Positions 44,541 to 56,248 are shown, numbered from the stretch's first letter. The stretch is DNA of 64,000 bases from Bicyclus anynana (GCF_947172395.1 NC_069094.1:11894292-11958291); one strand, 5' to 3'. The notes: a model not told the origin generated them from the sequence alone. Numbers and translations are program-made.

Positions 44541-45059
44541 AAAAGCCATCACTGTACAAACTCCATAGTTGCCTACCGTTGACAAACTTGCAGCTATAAT
44601 AAAATAAAAAAGGTGTGGACATTACAAGCTATAAGTAAATGATAAACATTGATTGTCCGCTGTGATTGCGACGAACACTGTCACCGTGGACACGGCTTTA
44701 CCCGATAATGTGATTGCAATGTTCACGTATATTAATTGAAAATTATTCCTGCATATTTACGTTACCCATCTTTAATAATTTATAACATTATTGTGTACGT
44801 AATTTTTCACTTAATTAACAGAATTAATGTGATATTATTATTTATTGCAATAATTACTAACTCTAGTGAGGACTAATATAAATAAGTAGTGGGCGCTAGC
44901 GACTCTGCGTGAATTACTGTTTTCCACAAATCCCGCAGGAACCATATATTTTCCGATAGCCAAGGTGTCATTTATCACTGTACCATTCATCAATCGGCTC
45001 ACCGGTTTAGTCATGAAAAGGTTACATACAGAAAGACAGACTAACAGAGAGACCGGATA
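44541..45059. other. Non-coding DNA
   Basis: Nothing recognised apart from a weak H1-like patch (CACAAATCCCGCAGGAACCA) at 44926. Confidence 0.4.
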
Positions 45060-45251
45060 TCTATACTAATATTATAAAGCTAAAGAGTTTGTTTGGTTGA
45101 ACGCGCTAATCTCAGGAATTACTGGTCCGATTTGAAAAATTCTTTCAGTGTTAGATAGCCCATTTATCGAGATTGGCTATGGGCTACATATTTTTTCCGT
45201 ATTCCTACGGGAACGGGAACCACGCGGTTGAAACCGCGCGGCGTCAGCTAG
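45060..45251 (+). mobile_element. Helitron-like element H2, full length (192 bp)
   Basis: Starts TCTATACTAATATTATAAAG after A and ends GGCGTCAGCTAG before T. Near the end CGCGGTTGAAACCGCG forms a hairpin. Body: GCTAATCTCAGGAATTACTG, GTCCGATTTGAAAAATTCTT, AGTGTTAGATAGCCC. Confidence 0.8.
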
Positions 45252-45407
45252 TAAGAAATAAAATCGTTAGCTTTAGCGTTTTCTGTTCTACCAGAGAGAC
45301 AGACAGATTTATTATCGCGTTTATATTAAAAGAAATATAGTATGGATATTGTGATTTCTTAATATAACAGAAGTGAATCTAAGTGTGAATTGTATTCAAC
45401 TGTGTAA

Positions 45408-45599
45408 TCTATACTAATATTATAAAGCTGAAGAGTTTGATTGATTGAACGCGCTAATCTCAGGAACTACTGGTCCGATTTGAAAAATTCTTTCAGTGTT
45501 AGATAGCCCATTTATCGAGGAAGGCTATAGGATATATTTTATCCCGGTATTCTTACGGAAACGGGAACCACATGGGTGAAACCGCGCGGCGTCTACTAG
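45408..45599 (+). mobile_element. Helitron-like element H2, second copy (192 bp)
   Basis: Same start (TCTATACTAATATTATAAAG) and length as the copy 156 bp upstream, in the same orientation; ends GCGGCGTCTACTAG. The base after the end is A, a likely later mutation. The spacer is not repeated on the other side. Confidence 0.8.
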
Positions 45600-45893
45600 A
45601 CAGTTATAAAACTAACTCATTGGTCGAACAGGGTACGAATCATGGGCTCATGGCTTCGAGTCCGAGACATGCTAGAACGCTAAGGACCTATCTCCTCAAA
45701 GAGTATTTTTAAGCTATCAAGTATGCCTTTACATTCTTCGACCATGTGGTATCTCTAGTTATTGGTTTATGAGAATGCGAGTGTGAGGGCACTTGTGTAT
45801 TGGCTTTTTGATAAGATGGAATTGTTGGAGTTTTTAAAATTTTCTGTCTAACTCAATTTCGTAGTGATTGCTATTTGTGAATGAAAACTGTGT

Positions 45894-46056
45894 GCCTAGT
45901 GGGAGTTTTCAATATTTTCATACTGTTAATATCGCGTCAACGTAAACACGAATTTATATGGAATTGAAACAGTTGTGCAGTAGCACCACTAGATGGCGCT
46001 GTTTCAATTCCTTAGAAATTCGTTTACGTCAACGCGATGTCAAATTGCCACTAGGC
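45894..46056. mobile_element. Palindromic MITE, 163 bp
   Basis: Termini GCCTAGTGG and CCACTAGGC. Long inner arms: ATCGCGTCAACGTAAACACG pairs with CGTTTACGTCAACGCGAT, and GGAATTGAAACAG with CTGTTTCAATTCC. Loop GCACCACTAGATGGCG. No coding capacity. Confidence 0.75.
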
Positions 46057-46617
46057 CCTCTGAAATGCTTACAAACGGCAAAGCAATGAATAAAATAATT
46101 CTACTTTTGGATTGGAGACCACTCTTTGCAATGCACAGCAAATAATTTTCAGATCTAGAAATAATATTTAAACCCTTTGAAAAGGAAAATGCAACTCACC
46201 AGCCGCGCGTCGACAGCTGCAGTTACGCAAATGAAAATATTATTTCTGATTTGTGAAAATAAGGCTTCGTCAGTGCCAGTTTATGTAAACTATTGGGTTA
46301 CCGTATTTGCATTCGATTCATGCTAACGTCCTTTGTTCTAACAGTTTTATTTTTGTTTATTTTCCATGCATTCGTAATTATTCACCTGGGTATAATACCT
46401 ATTATTGTGTTTATTTACGCCCTTTACGGATCATAAAATTCCAGTATCCGAGTCCTGGGTCGGGCTATGAAATTGGATTTTTCTTTCAGTAGTAACTCAG
46501 AGATTGGATTGATGGTTTTATACTTCGTGACAATGTTTAGGGTTGCGTTAATTAGACAGAGGTACTACAGCGATGTAAGATTAAAATCTTATTCGAATTG
46601 AAACTTTATGTTTATAT
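46057..46617. other. Non-coding DNA
   Basis: Nothing recognised. CCGCGCGTCGACAGCTGCAG near 46202 is GC-rich but short. Confidence 0.4.
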
Positions 46618-47225
46618 CATGATCATCATCATTATAAGCCTACTAGCGAACGCCCACGACTTCGTCCGCGTGACACTCGATGTAAACTTTCAACTACCTC
46701 TACCCAACGCTACCCCTACCCTACCCCTACCTTTTCCTGAATTTTCTTTTCCATAAACCTCACGGAGACCGAGACCTTTCCAACGAATGCAAAACCGTAG
46801 AAATCGGTTAGTGCGTTTTAGAGTTATAGCATCAGGAAGGAAAACCCGACTTATTTTTATATAGTAGATGGACATCCACTGCTGGATCTAGGTCTCTTGA
46901 ATGGACTTCCAAACACAACGGTCTCGAGCCGTCAGAATCTATCGGCTCCCTGCAACCTGCATGTTGTCCTCGGTCTACATAATAGGGGATCGATCAGCAC
47001 TTCGATATTCGATGCATGGACGCCATTTCAGCACCTTGGGACCCTAACGTCCATCGGCTCTTAGGACTGTGGCCTGCCCATTGCCATTTCAGCTTTGCGA
47101 CTCGCTGAGCTATGACAGTGACTTTGGTTCTTTTGTGAATCCCCTCATTTCAGATTCGATCACTCAGAGTAACTCCAAGCATAATTCCCGCTGAGTGACT
47201 CCGATCACTGGCTGGCTCGAAGTGT
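46618..47225 (-). mobile_element. RTE-type LINE copy split by a Helitron
   Basis: The tail ATCATCATCATTATAAGCC (46622) and the body from TGGACATCCACTGCTGG (46869) are parts of one reversed RTE 3' end. They are separated by 46643-46868. The body continues through CACCTTGGGACCCTAACGTC, GCCCATTGCCATTTCAGCTT and GATTCGATCACTCAGAGTAA, covering much of the region coding in 60928-61557, with many changes. Confidence 0.8.
46643..46868 (-). mobile_element. Helitron-like element with CCCTA array, exact ends
   Basis: Reversed, it starts TCTACTATATAAAAATAAGT and ends CGGGCGT.. as CTAGCGAACGCCCACGACTT on the + strand. It contains a CTACCC-type array at 46688-46732 and AAATCGGTTAGTGCG. Removing it rejoins AGCCTA and TGGAC, matching AGCCGATGGAC of other RTE copies, so it went in between A and T with no duplication. 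Confidence 0.85.
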
Positions 47226-48344
47226 TTATAAAGGATGCCAAAATTAAAATGTTCAAATGTACTTTTACTTTACTAAGAGCGAAGTTGTCATGATGTAAAT
47301 TGACCAAAGCGCTGTAGCTATACAGAATCGTACAACCCATGTCTGACTAAAAATATGTCGAACTTACACTTGACTTTACTTGTTATTATCTTAACCTCTA
47401 TAAGAAACAGCCTATGTCCAATACCAGAGCAGTCCATTTAAAGAAATCCTCACAAATACTTTCCACCACGAGAAAGCGAGCAGGTTACAGGTATGACTTA
47501 AACCGTCCAGCCACAAAAGCAGTACCTAAAGTAAAACCAGACCAATGACCATTTAAAAACACCCTCATGGATACCTTCTTGCCAATGGAAGGTGTTACAT
47601 TGTGTGTATTTTTCTCTAAATCTATTGTCTATATTTTGCCTATGCAAAGTTATAATATTGTCTATTCTAACCACAACCACATTGTCTGTTTCTTTTACTT
47701 GATGAATAAACGTAAAACAGCAGAAGACAAGTAGGTTATATTGGACTTATACCGACTCTAACCCCACTGTTATAACTTAACCCGTTCTGGAAATCGATTT
47801 TTTATATGAAGCAACATATTGTTTTAATGTTATGTAAATGAAAAGCTTAAAACGCTTGATTGGATCGGAGATACAATTTGGCAAAAGTAGTGAAAATGGA
47901 ATCCATGAAATTGGATGAGTTATACATTGATGGAGATAATAAAATGATAATAATACGCGTAGTTTGGAATGATTTAATTTAAATTAATAGTACGATATAA
48001 CAATACAGTAGAAATTGAATGTCAGTGAAAACAAACAAAGTACTCGTACCAAATATTAACTTTGTCTATCTGTTTGTCGAATTTTCTTGGGGTTCTCATC
48101 AGTATCACGTACCCTTATATACCCAATCGCTACCCATAAATCGGTAGTTTTGAAACCCAGGTTAGTTAACATGTAACTCTAAATTGAAATCATAAAAATA
48201 TCGTCAGTGAAAAATATTATTTCAATCATGGTGAAATACTGTTATTTCACTATTTTCAATCTCTTTAACAAATTATGCTAAAATTCTATCGTTTATTTTC
48301 TAAATGTTTTGAAAATTTACCCACATTTATTGTTCAATTATCAT
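47226..48344. other. Non-coding DNA
   Basis: Nothing recognised. Confidence 0.4.
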
Positions 48345-48628
48345 TAACAACCCATATTCGCCACAGTGTTGAGGACGAGTCTCCTCTCAGAATGAGAGGG
48401 GTTAGGGTAATAATCCACCACGCTGGCTCAATGCGGTTTGGCAAACTACACACACGTAGAAAATTAAGAAATTTCTCAGGTATGTTGTTTGTCAGGTTCC
48501 TCACGATGTTTTTCCTTCACCGTTTAAGACAAGTGATTTTTAATTTCTTAAAATGCACATGTCCCGGAATGACTTTGAACTTACGCTCTCCGAATATAAA
48601 GCAGAGGTCCACTGGGCTATCAGGACTC
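48345..48628 (-). mobile_element. SINE A, full length, diverged
   Basis: Reversed family A: ACAACCCATATTCGCCACAG, GAGTCTCCTCTCAGAATGAG, GTGATTTTTAATTTCTTAAA, ATGTCCCGGAATGACTTTGA (B box region decayed) and GTCCACTGGGCTATCAGGAC (A box). The + frame 48275-48664 is an artefact of it. Confidence 0.8.
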
Positions 48629-49040
48629 TTTCTCTATTGTTTAATACGTCTTTATAAAAAGTAATTATACTTTTCTATTTCCTTACTTGTGCTATTTAAT
48701 AAGTTTGATTCAATAAGAACTTTAAACTTATTAAGAGACAACATCTCTATGGTTTATTTCAGTAGGTACTATAATATGAAATTGTGTACAATTAAGATCT
48801 TTAATAGCTTACAGTTTGTCCTTGCGTATATCGCTGTACAGGAATGTGTGTGTAATTTTCTCAATTCAGTTAAATAATGATAATGGAAGCAGCGGTTCAG
48901 TTTACCGAGATAATCGCGAGTTCATTATTCAGTGCATCGGTTTTCCGATAAAAAAGCGTTAAAAGCGATGCTGCATAATTTACTTCATTTTATTTCAGCG
49001 TATATTTAATGTACAATAGCTGTAGCATATGTAGCAAGTT
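48629..49040. other. Non-coding DNA
   Basis: Nothing recognised. Confidence 0.4.
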
Positions 49041-49115
49041 TGCAAAAAACATCATCATCATCTTCACCACCACCATCATCATTGTCATCGTGATCGTGAT
49101 CGTGATCGTGATCAA
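49041..49115. repeat. CAT/CAC run and (GTGATC)n microsatellite
   Basis: CATCATCATCATCTTCACCA precedes four copies of CGTGAT at 49089-49113. Confidence 0.9.
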
Positions 49116-50336
49116 GGTTTTAGAGTTGAAACCTAGCACACTTAACGGATGTTGATTTCATTAATATTAATGCTGATTAATGCACGAAGGTGTTATACTA
49201 TCCCACTTCTGACCTACTGATTTAATTTATTGGAAAACAGGCAAAGCTCAATAACACACATATCAAGCCTGACCAAAGAATCGGATCCAGAATTTTATCA
49301 ATCGAAGTCGCATAGTTTTAACTGGACTAACGTGACGGTTATATAAATAAATTGTCCAGATTAGACTACGATTGGAGATCACAACAGAGTACTTAGATTC
49401 ATTTCTTATCTCCAAGTATAAATCACAATGACTGTTGGAAAATGGAAATATAAAAAATTTTATACTTTTAGAAAACTTTCACGCTTATAATTTGGACCAA
49501 AAATCTCACCGTAAAGTGGATCATTACTGGAGGGTGTTCAGGATTATTTCAGTTGGTCTCTCGTTTTCTGCGGATAGGGACACCAAACATGTGATACTTT
49601 CGAGATTAGTTGCGCAACTTAAAGTACCAAAAATTTTTGTATTTATGATTTTAGCTAGGCAGGGACAACAACACGAGTTGAGAAGGGGAGTGTTAGTTAA
49701 CTGTCAAGGAAATCCTTAACCCTACTCCCATCGGTCACAAGTCCGAGGATCTTCTCCGAGTTTTTCTCTACGCTACACGAACACGCTGGACCCGGCACCC
49801 GCACGGTGAATTCATGGAATATTCGTTTCCCCTCTTACCGATCTGTTTTCTCATATCTTTTACAAATATAACCGTGATGATCCTTTGGTTTTTATATCAC
49901 ATTCAATTGCCATCACCTAGAGGAGTCATGAACTAAAAAAACCTTTTTTTATGGATATACAAAGTGTATTGAAGTCGATCTGTTTGTAATAACTCTACTA
50001 CCAGTTCGGAAGGCAGAAACCAGAAGAAAAACACATTAAGTGTGTATTATCGTTCACAATGTTTTTAATTTCTACGTGATTCTTATAGGCAATTGTACTA
50101 TAATAGGTATCAAATTATGGACATAAATTAGGACATTTCAAATAAATTTAAATATATTACGTGTGAATTGTTTATTCATTGTACAGCTTAAATAAAACTA
50201 TTTTACTAGTTTTTGTGTGGGAGAGCAACAAACATCGATCCTCACAAACTTTCTCATTAATAATACATACTAGTGCGCAGGATCGCTCGTGTAGTTCTCA
50301 TTCCACTGAGAATACCGGGAAAATATTGCCTATGTT
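49116..50336. other. Non-coding DNA
   Basis: The + frame 49435-49719 (94 codons) has no domain I recognise. The following 49720-49830 is GC-richer (ACGCTGGACCCGGCACCCGC). A decayed Helitron-like end (ACTAGTGCGCAGGATCGCTC) lies at 50270. No gene called. Confidence 0.35.
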
Positions 50337-50620
50337 CATCATCATCATTAACAACTCATATTTGGCTTACTATTGAGCACGAGTCTCTTTTTAGAATGAT
50401 GGTTAGACCTTAGTCCACCACGCTGGCCCAATGTGGATTCGCAGACTTCACACACGTAGAGAATTAAGAAAATTCTCAAGTATGCAGGTTTCTTCACGAT
50501 GTTATTCCTTCACCATTTGAGACAAGTGATATTTAGTTTCTTAAGTAACTGAAAAGTTGGAGGTGCCCTGCACCGGATTCAGACCCCTCCGAATCGAAGG
50601 CAGAGGTCATATCCACTTAC
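50337..50620 (-). mobile_element. SINE A, slightly 5'-truncated
   Basis: CATCATCATCATTAACAACT tail, GTCCACCACGCTGGCCCAAT, CCATTTGAGACAAGTGATAT, GCACCGGATTCAGACCCCTC (B box) and GGCAGAGGTCATATCCACTT. The A box end is lost. Confidence 0.8.
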
Positions 50621-52076
50621 GTCTCGTATAGGATCGTCTTGCCTATGTTCTTCATTAGGTGCCTTCTCCCAGATGAAGTTTGGCGGTCATGTTTGCCTAT
50701 GTTACTCGCTGATAATTTCGTTGGTGAAGGAATGTTTAAAAATGGTTCAGCGGTTTTTTGAAAGCGCACAGCAAAGTCACTTTCGTGTTTATTATTTAAG
50801 TATGAATTAATATAAAATAGGAGAATAGGAGAAACAGGAAAAATAGGCGAATCTTCTGACGATGCAGTCACCCTAATTGCGGCTTAAAAATTGCGTACTC
50901 GTCTCAACAATTACACTTGAACGTTTCAGGACTATAGCGCGGTTGTAACGTAAAAAATAAAATCTACGCGAATCATGTAGACCTTAGAATGAAGTCTATA
51001 TTTTGATACTGTAGCTTTTCATTGTAATTAATGTAAGGCTCATTCGAATTTCGACTCTATGCTGAATTGTTAAAGTTACTTTTTAGACTTTTGTAGTTAA
51101 TGTATGTTGGGTATAGTACTATTGTTTAGTGTCGTATTGTGGTGCTTATCTCCTACCTCATATTCTCTTAATGATTATGGTTAGAGGGTGTCTAATATAC
51201 TATGATATAGCTATGATTAAAGGATAGGCACGTTTAGGAAAGTTAGTGTACGGTAGATGTTCATTTCTTATCACTACCGTCGATTACTTTGTACTGTATG
51301 GAACCAGGACCATTTTTATTATTGTTTTGCTTGCATTATTATATCGCACTTGTATTTATTTCTTTGTTTATTCTCTCATCGTTGCTGATGTTTTTTTAAT
51401 TCAACAACTTTATCTAGGAACTATAAATAATAATTAGTTTTGTACTACAGAGAGATGAATCCATTGAATGCTAAGGTATTCTTAGCATTCCATGGATTCA
51501 TCGTTCGAATGGAGTAGAGGAAACACTATACTCTTTACACTGAACATTTTTCAGTAATATCTAGTAACAGGTAATGTTAGATGAAAAAAAGTGATAAGTA
51601 TTATATTCAGTTCGATTAAAATACTTATCGTTATGGTCGACTGTGTTTCATTACATTTTCATTTTAAAATACTTTTATATGAATGGACAGTTTATATTGA
51701 TTACTTTTTAGCACTGTTTCCGAGCTCTTAGCTGTTTACTGTTGTTTTTACTGTTTTAAACCTATCAACTTAACTCTTTAATAGAACAAAAAAATAGTAT
51801 TGAAATAGAACGCAACTTTATGAGTTTTAGCGAGACTAACGAATCAAAATAATCATCTCGAGTTGACAAGTTACCTTCAAACGCCTGAACATAACATTAA
51901 TGAATTCCGTCATCCATCCTGTTGGGCCATCCATTCAGTAGCCACAGACAGACGTACTTTTGAGCTATAATTTATTTTTAGACCGACTTCAAAAAAGGAT
52001 CAATGTATGACTGAGTGTTTCCATTTTTCTTCTTCTACGCTGTCACATTTTTGGCACAGTGCTGGACTTCATATCT
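50621..52076. other. Non-coding DNA with one hairpin
   Basis: A 22-bp inverted repeat with one mismatch (GATGAATCCATTGAATGCTA at 51454, partner 51481-51502, 5-base loop) is the only structure. Near 51982 ACCGACTTCAAAAAAGG recalls the tip of the 22651 element. No gene seen. Confidence 0.45.
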
Positions 52077-52237
52077 GTAGCACTATTCTGTAATGATCTT
52101 TTTTAAAACTCGACAATGCGAGTTTCAAATTCACTTCTATCTCTCTATGACACGATACTTTAGAAAAAGAAAGATAGAGGGGAATTTGAAACTCGCACTT
52201 GAGAATCATACAAAATATCGTTACAGAATTTTGCTAC
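52077..52237. mobile_element. Palindromic MITE
   Basis: GTAGCACTATTCTGTAATGA pairs with TCGTTACAGAATTTTGCTAC. Inside, GCGAGTTTCAAATTCACTTC pairs with GGGGAATTTGAAACTCGC and TATCTCTCT with AAAGATAGA. No coding content. Confidence 0.75.
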
Positions 52238-52633
52238 TGGACTGGTGACTTTGGTGGGCAATTCGTATTTTTTATCACTGAAAAAGGAGGTCAAAATTTG
52301 GATCACATTTCGCGTAGAGCTGTTGAGATGAATTTTGTATGACTTCGCGTGCATACCCAGCCGTGACTCGTCGTCTTTGTCAGGTGAAACGCAGTGTAAT
52401 GTGTTCCTATAGGACGTGCTGTTGTCTTACTGTGTTTCGATTGGACACTTTTTGTGTATAGAAAATTTTGTATATATTTTATGCTGCGTAGACTAACTGT
52501 GTTGGTAGCGACTCATGGCCCCAATAAGCTTCACCACCAACGACATATTATTGTTACTACGATTTCATTTATGTCGCCACGCTTTAAAGATGTTTCTAAA
52601 TAGTTTCAAGATTTCACTGCCAGACCTCCTGCA
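52238..52633. other. Non-coding DNA
   Basis: Nothing recognised. Confidence 0.4.
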
Positions 52634-52762
52634 ATCATCATCATCATCATAATTATTAACAACTGATGGACTGCTGGACATAGGCCCCTTGCATTGACTT
52701 CCAAAGAAAATGGTCTCAAGCCGCCAGCATCCAACGGCTCCCTGGAACCCGCTTGATGTCCA
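52634..52762 (-). mobile_element. RTE-type LINE, diverged 3' end
   Basis: AATCATCATCATCATCATAA, AACAACTGATGGACTGCTGG, ACATAGGCCCCTTGCATTGA, GGAACCCGCTTGATGTCC. Closest to the older subfamily at 33357. Confidence 0.75.
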
Positions 52763-53459
52763 CCAGCAAAACCCTTAATTATCATCTGATGCTAAATAAC
52801 TAGTCCAAATGTCTTGTTAGACAGAATTGTGGTTTTTCATCACACCGAAATTTCAAACTAATGCCAAAGAGCATATTATTTTCAATTAGAGCTTGTAAAT
52901 GTAAATATAATAGGTACTAAAACTAATCAGATCGGGTATAACAAAAGAAAGCGCCACCTAAATATTCCTGCTGCGTATGTGCTAACATCCGAGGATCATA
53001 GATCGATGTGTCAGATATGTCACACACTGCAACTTTAAATTCTCGCCTCGATGTCCGGAGTGGGACAAAAAAGGGACACGCGTGAATGTTATCGGTGGGT
53101 CTATTATTATTGTGATTATCTTCGGCGCCGCTCCGAGTTGCCATTAGTATTCTACGAAGACCACCGGCGGGGAAGAGGCCATCGGATACAATCGCTTTGT
53201 TAGTGCAATGAACCTGATTTATATTCGTATTAATATAATTGTCGAGGTTTCCTTGTTCCTGGAAATTATATAATTTTATGCATAATGTACCTCATTCAAT
53301 AATCAATTCATCTTGTTTAATAACTTTATAGCTAAATATTTGGTGAATATGAGAGTCGAGAGTGCTATTTAGAAGAACTTAGTTCCATGAAAAATTGATT
53401 GTCAATCAAAAAAGTGTACACTCTAACACAATTTGAAGTGGAAGACTAATGCCTGTCCT
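52763..53459. other. Non-coding DNA; possible reverse-strand open frame
   Basis: On the minus strand 53144-52923 encodes 73 residues of protein-like composition (MATRSGAEDNHNNNRPTD..., AVCDISDTSIYDPRM). Its region is GC-richer than its flanks. No domain, splice site or homologue recognised. It may be an exon, a small gene or a repeat relic. Confidence 0.2.
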
Positions 53460-53770
53460 GTGATGGACGTCCATTGCAGGACATAGGCTTTTTGTAGGGA
53501 CTTCCAAACATCACGATCCTGTGCTGCCTGAATCCAGTGAATCCCTACGACTCGCATGGTGTCGTCAGTCCACCATTAGTGGGGGATCAACCAACACTGT
53601 AAATACAATAGTTAGTCGAAAACTTATAATTCAAGTTATATAAGAAATAACTCTCTTTGAATCAATAAATGTCGTAAAGTACTGAACGCGCCTTGGTTCG
53701 AGAAAAGTCCACAACAAACTTAGCCAGGTCTTTTTTCGTTTGTCACCATTTAACAAAATTTAAGTAGGCA
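53460..53770 (-). mobile_element. RTE 3' fragment next to AAAGTC-type repeat, copy 3
   Basis: 53460-53597: GATGGACGTCCATTGCAGGA, TCACGATCCTGTGCTGCCTG, TCAGTCCACC, a reversed RTE 3' end without tail. 53605-53770: TAGTTAGTCGAAAACTTATA, ACGCGCCTTGGTTCGAGAAA, CACAACAAACTTAGCCAGGT, as in 28363-28575. Confidence 0.7.
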
Positions 53771-54570
53771 GTCAATAAAACAATGCGCCTTAAAAGCCGA
53801 GTATTCACTACTTGCATGTAGCCTCTAACGCTAAAATTTTTGTTTGAATCTACATTTATTTACGTCATTACTGATTCAACCATTTTCATTGCGGATTCAA
53901 CCACAAACAAGACAGTGACAAATAGCTCTCTGCCCTGAACCAAAGGACTTGTCTACTTAATTCAAAATTATAACTTGTGATATCACTTTGAGGTATTCCA
54001 AACTGAATCTTAATGAGATCCCTTGTAATGGGGTGAGGAAATACGCCAACTAAAACGCCATTTGAAACTTTTCCGTTCGCGACTCTTTAGGTACTAAGGA
54101 AGTATCTTTAGGCGACCCTTATTTGGCAAAGGTTTTGTCAGGATACCCTACTTTTGGGACTACTGAGAGAATTCATGTTTTTGTAGTCAAAAAGTTACTT
54201 TAACCTTTCTGTTGCAATTGTGTTAGAGTCACATTTTTAATTAGATTCTGTTTTGTTTTGGTATAAATATTCGGTTGATTAGCAAAGATGCATGAAAGCA
54301 ATTTTGCATTCTTCTGTCTTCAAGACAAGACAATATGAACTGTAAAATTGTAAATAGTCCAGTTGCTATGCAGTTTATGGGGCTTCAGACTACGAGATCT
54401 TGGGTAAAATACTGAGAGATACTGAAAATTACTTTCGAATGGAAATTTTCAGCAAAAGTTATCAGCCTAAAGTGGGGATGTTGGTGGTGCTACATTACCG
54501 CGCCTCGAAGAGTCCTATCCGGGTCATTATTATTTATTTCTAATAGTGATTACATAGCCAAACATCGTAC
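53771..54570. other. Non-coding DNA
   Basis: Nothing recognised. Confidence 0.4.
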
Positions 54571-55170
54571 AGCCTAAGGACGCTAACACAAATTGGAGTA
54601 GCATGGTAAGCTCCAAAAATCATCTCTCTTTTAAGGAGTGAGGTCGAGGTCTGGCCCTTGTCAAGTCTTTGTAAGAACTATCTAGATGATTGTCTAATAA
54701 TGATCATCATTATCATTATTATCAGCCGATGGACGTCCACTGATGGACATAGACCTATTGTATAGACTTTTATATAGACGCCTTTCTGGGGTCGCTATTC
54801 CAGCACCCTATAATCACATTAATCACATCACACTAATATTATAAAGGCGAAAGTTTGTGTGTGTGTAAGTGTGAAAGTATGTTTGTTCCTCCTTTACACA
54901 GCGATTTGAAGCAATTTGGCTGAAATTTGGAATGGAAATAGATTTTGCTCTGGATAACCACGGGCTACTTTCATCCCGACAAAATCCTTGGTTCCTGCGG
55001 GATTTGTGAAAAACTGAATTCCACGCGGACAAAATCGCGGGCGTCCGCTAGTAGTCTATTAATGATCATTATCAGCCGATATACGTCCACGGCTTGACAT
55101 AAGCCCATTGTATCAGACTTTTTATAGACATTTCTGTTTCGGGGTCACCATTTCAGCACCTGATAATGAT
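54571..55170. mobile_element. Family G fragment, two RTE 3' fragments and a Helitron between them
   Basis: 54571-54700: GTAGCATGGTAAGCTCC, AAGGAGTGAGGTCGAGGTCT (family G). 54701-54812: TTATCAGCCGATGGACGTCC and GGGGTCGCTATTCCAGCACC (reversed RTE). About 54823-55051: H1 Helitron (TCACATCACACTAATATTAT to GGGCGTCCGCTAG, then T). 55060-55170: another reversed RTE 3' end with the same landmarks (TTATCAGCCGATATACGTCC, GGGGTCACCATTTCAGCACC). Confidence 0.7.
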
Positions 55171-55536
55171 AAATATTTATAATCAATAAAGAAAGCCCTT
55201 AATGTAATTGCTGGAAGATGCGCTATACTTTTATTTATGTAATCCTTATGTTTAGCGGGATAAGAGCTATAATTACGGAGCCGCGATAAAGCCGTGTAAA
55301 CGCATAATTTCAGGTTAGCTTTACTTTGTTTTAATATGAAAGCGCTGTTTGTCGGGAATAAATTTTAATTTTTTGCGAGTAAAAGCGTTTGAATTGCTTT
55401 TGTACATTAACAAAATATGTGCATTATCCGAAGTTGGGTTTTGTATTGTGAAATGTGAATTGAAGTTTTCATGACCGAGTTATTTTGTTTCGATTTTAAA
55501 TTCGGAGGTTTAAAAGTTACTGACTTTTTTACTTTG
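55171..55536. other. Non-coding DNA
   Basis: Nothing recognised. Confidence 0.4.
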
Positions 55537-55832
55537 AAGCCTAGTGGATATGGCTTCTGACTTTGATTCGGAGAGCGTAGGTTCGAATTCGGTCCGGGGC
55601 ATGCACCTCCACCTTTTTAAGTTATGTTATAAAAAATTAAATGTCACGTGTTTCAATTGGTGAAAGAAAAACATCGTGAGGAATCCTGCATACCTGAGAA
55701 ATTTCTTAATTCTCTTTGTGTGTGAAATCTGCCAGTCCATAGGTATTGGGCCAGCATGGTGGACTGTTAGCCAAACCCTTCTCAATCTGAGAGGAGACTC
55801 GTGCATAACAGTGAGCTGAATATGGGTTTTTA
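55537..55832 (+). mobile_element. SINE A, nearly full length
   Basis: AGCCTAGTGGATATGGCTTC, GTAGGTTCGAATTCGGTCCG (B box), GGGGCATGCACCTCCACC, AAATGTCACGTGTTTCAATT, AATCTGAGAGGAGACTCGTG. The first bases of the A box are replaced by AT-rich sequence. Confidence 0.8.
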
Positions 55833-56059
55833 AATATGACTAATTTTTGTTGTTTATTGAACGAAGTCAGGGTCAGCGAAGAAGATTATTGGTTCTTTCG
55901 CATCCACTCCTGCTGGATATCAACGGTCAGAACCTTGAGCTCTCGGTGTCTCTGCGTACCGTGGGGCCATTGTGACCACCTTAGGGAATATTGTTTTACA
56001 GTTTCCAGAGTGTCCATTAACCCCCATTAAAATATGGTAAATGTAAGCTGCAGACCCTG

Positions 56060-56248
56060 TATAGCTTGGCAAGTTTATTCGTAACTCTCAGTCAGATGGT
56101 CTGCGGGGGCGGGAGGTGGGTAGCAATGACAGCAAAAGCCATGACTCATGCACCTCACTTGACAACCCCTTCCAGCCCCTGCCCCGACTTCAACAATGCC
56201 CCCTCCCAACCCCCCTCCCCCAGCTTGCAATTTTACTTGCCAAGCTGT
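56060..56248 (+). mobile_element. MITE E, diverged copy
   Basis: Starts TATAGCTTGGCAAGTTTATT, CGTAACTCTCAGTCAGATGG, TCTGCGGGGGCGGGAGGTGG and ends TTACTTGCCAAGCTGTTA. The middle carries extra C-rich sequence. The + frames 56066-56251 and 56116-56460 cross it; the second is fused by chance to the shadow of the Fas1 exon. Confidence 0.65.

Noticed and set aside
48275..48664. 129-codon + frame
   Set aside because: Runs antisense through a SINE A copy.
49435..49719. 94-codon + frame as gene
   Set aside because: No domain, no splice or start context, AT-rich flanks.
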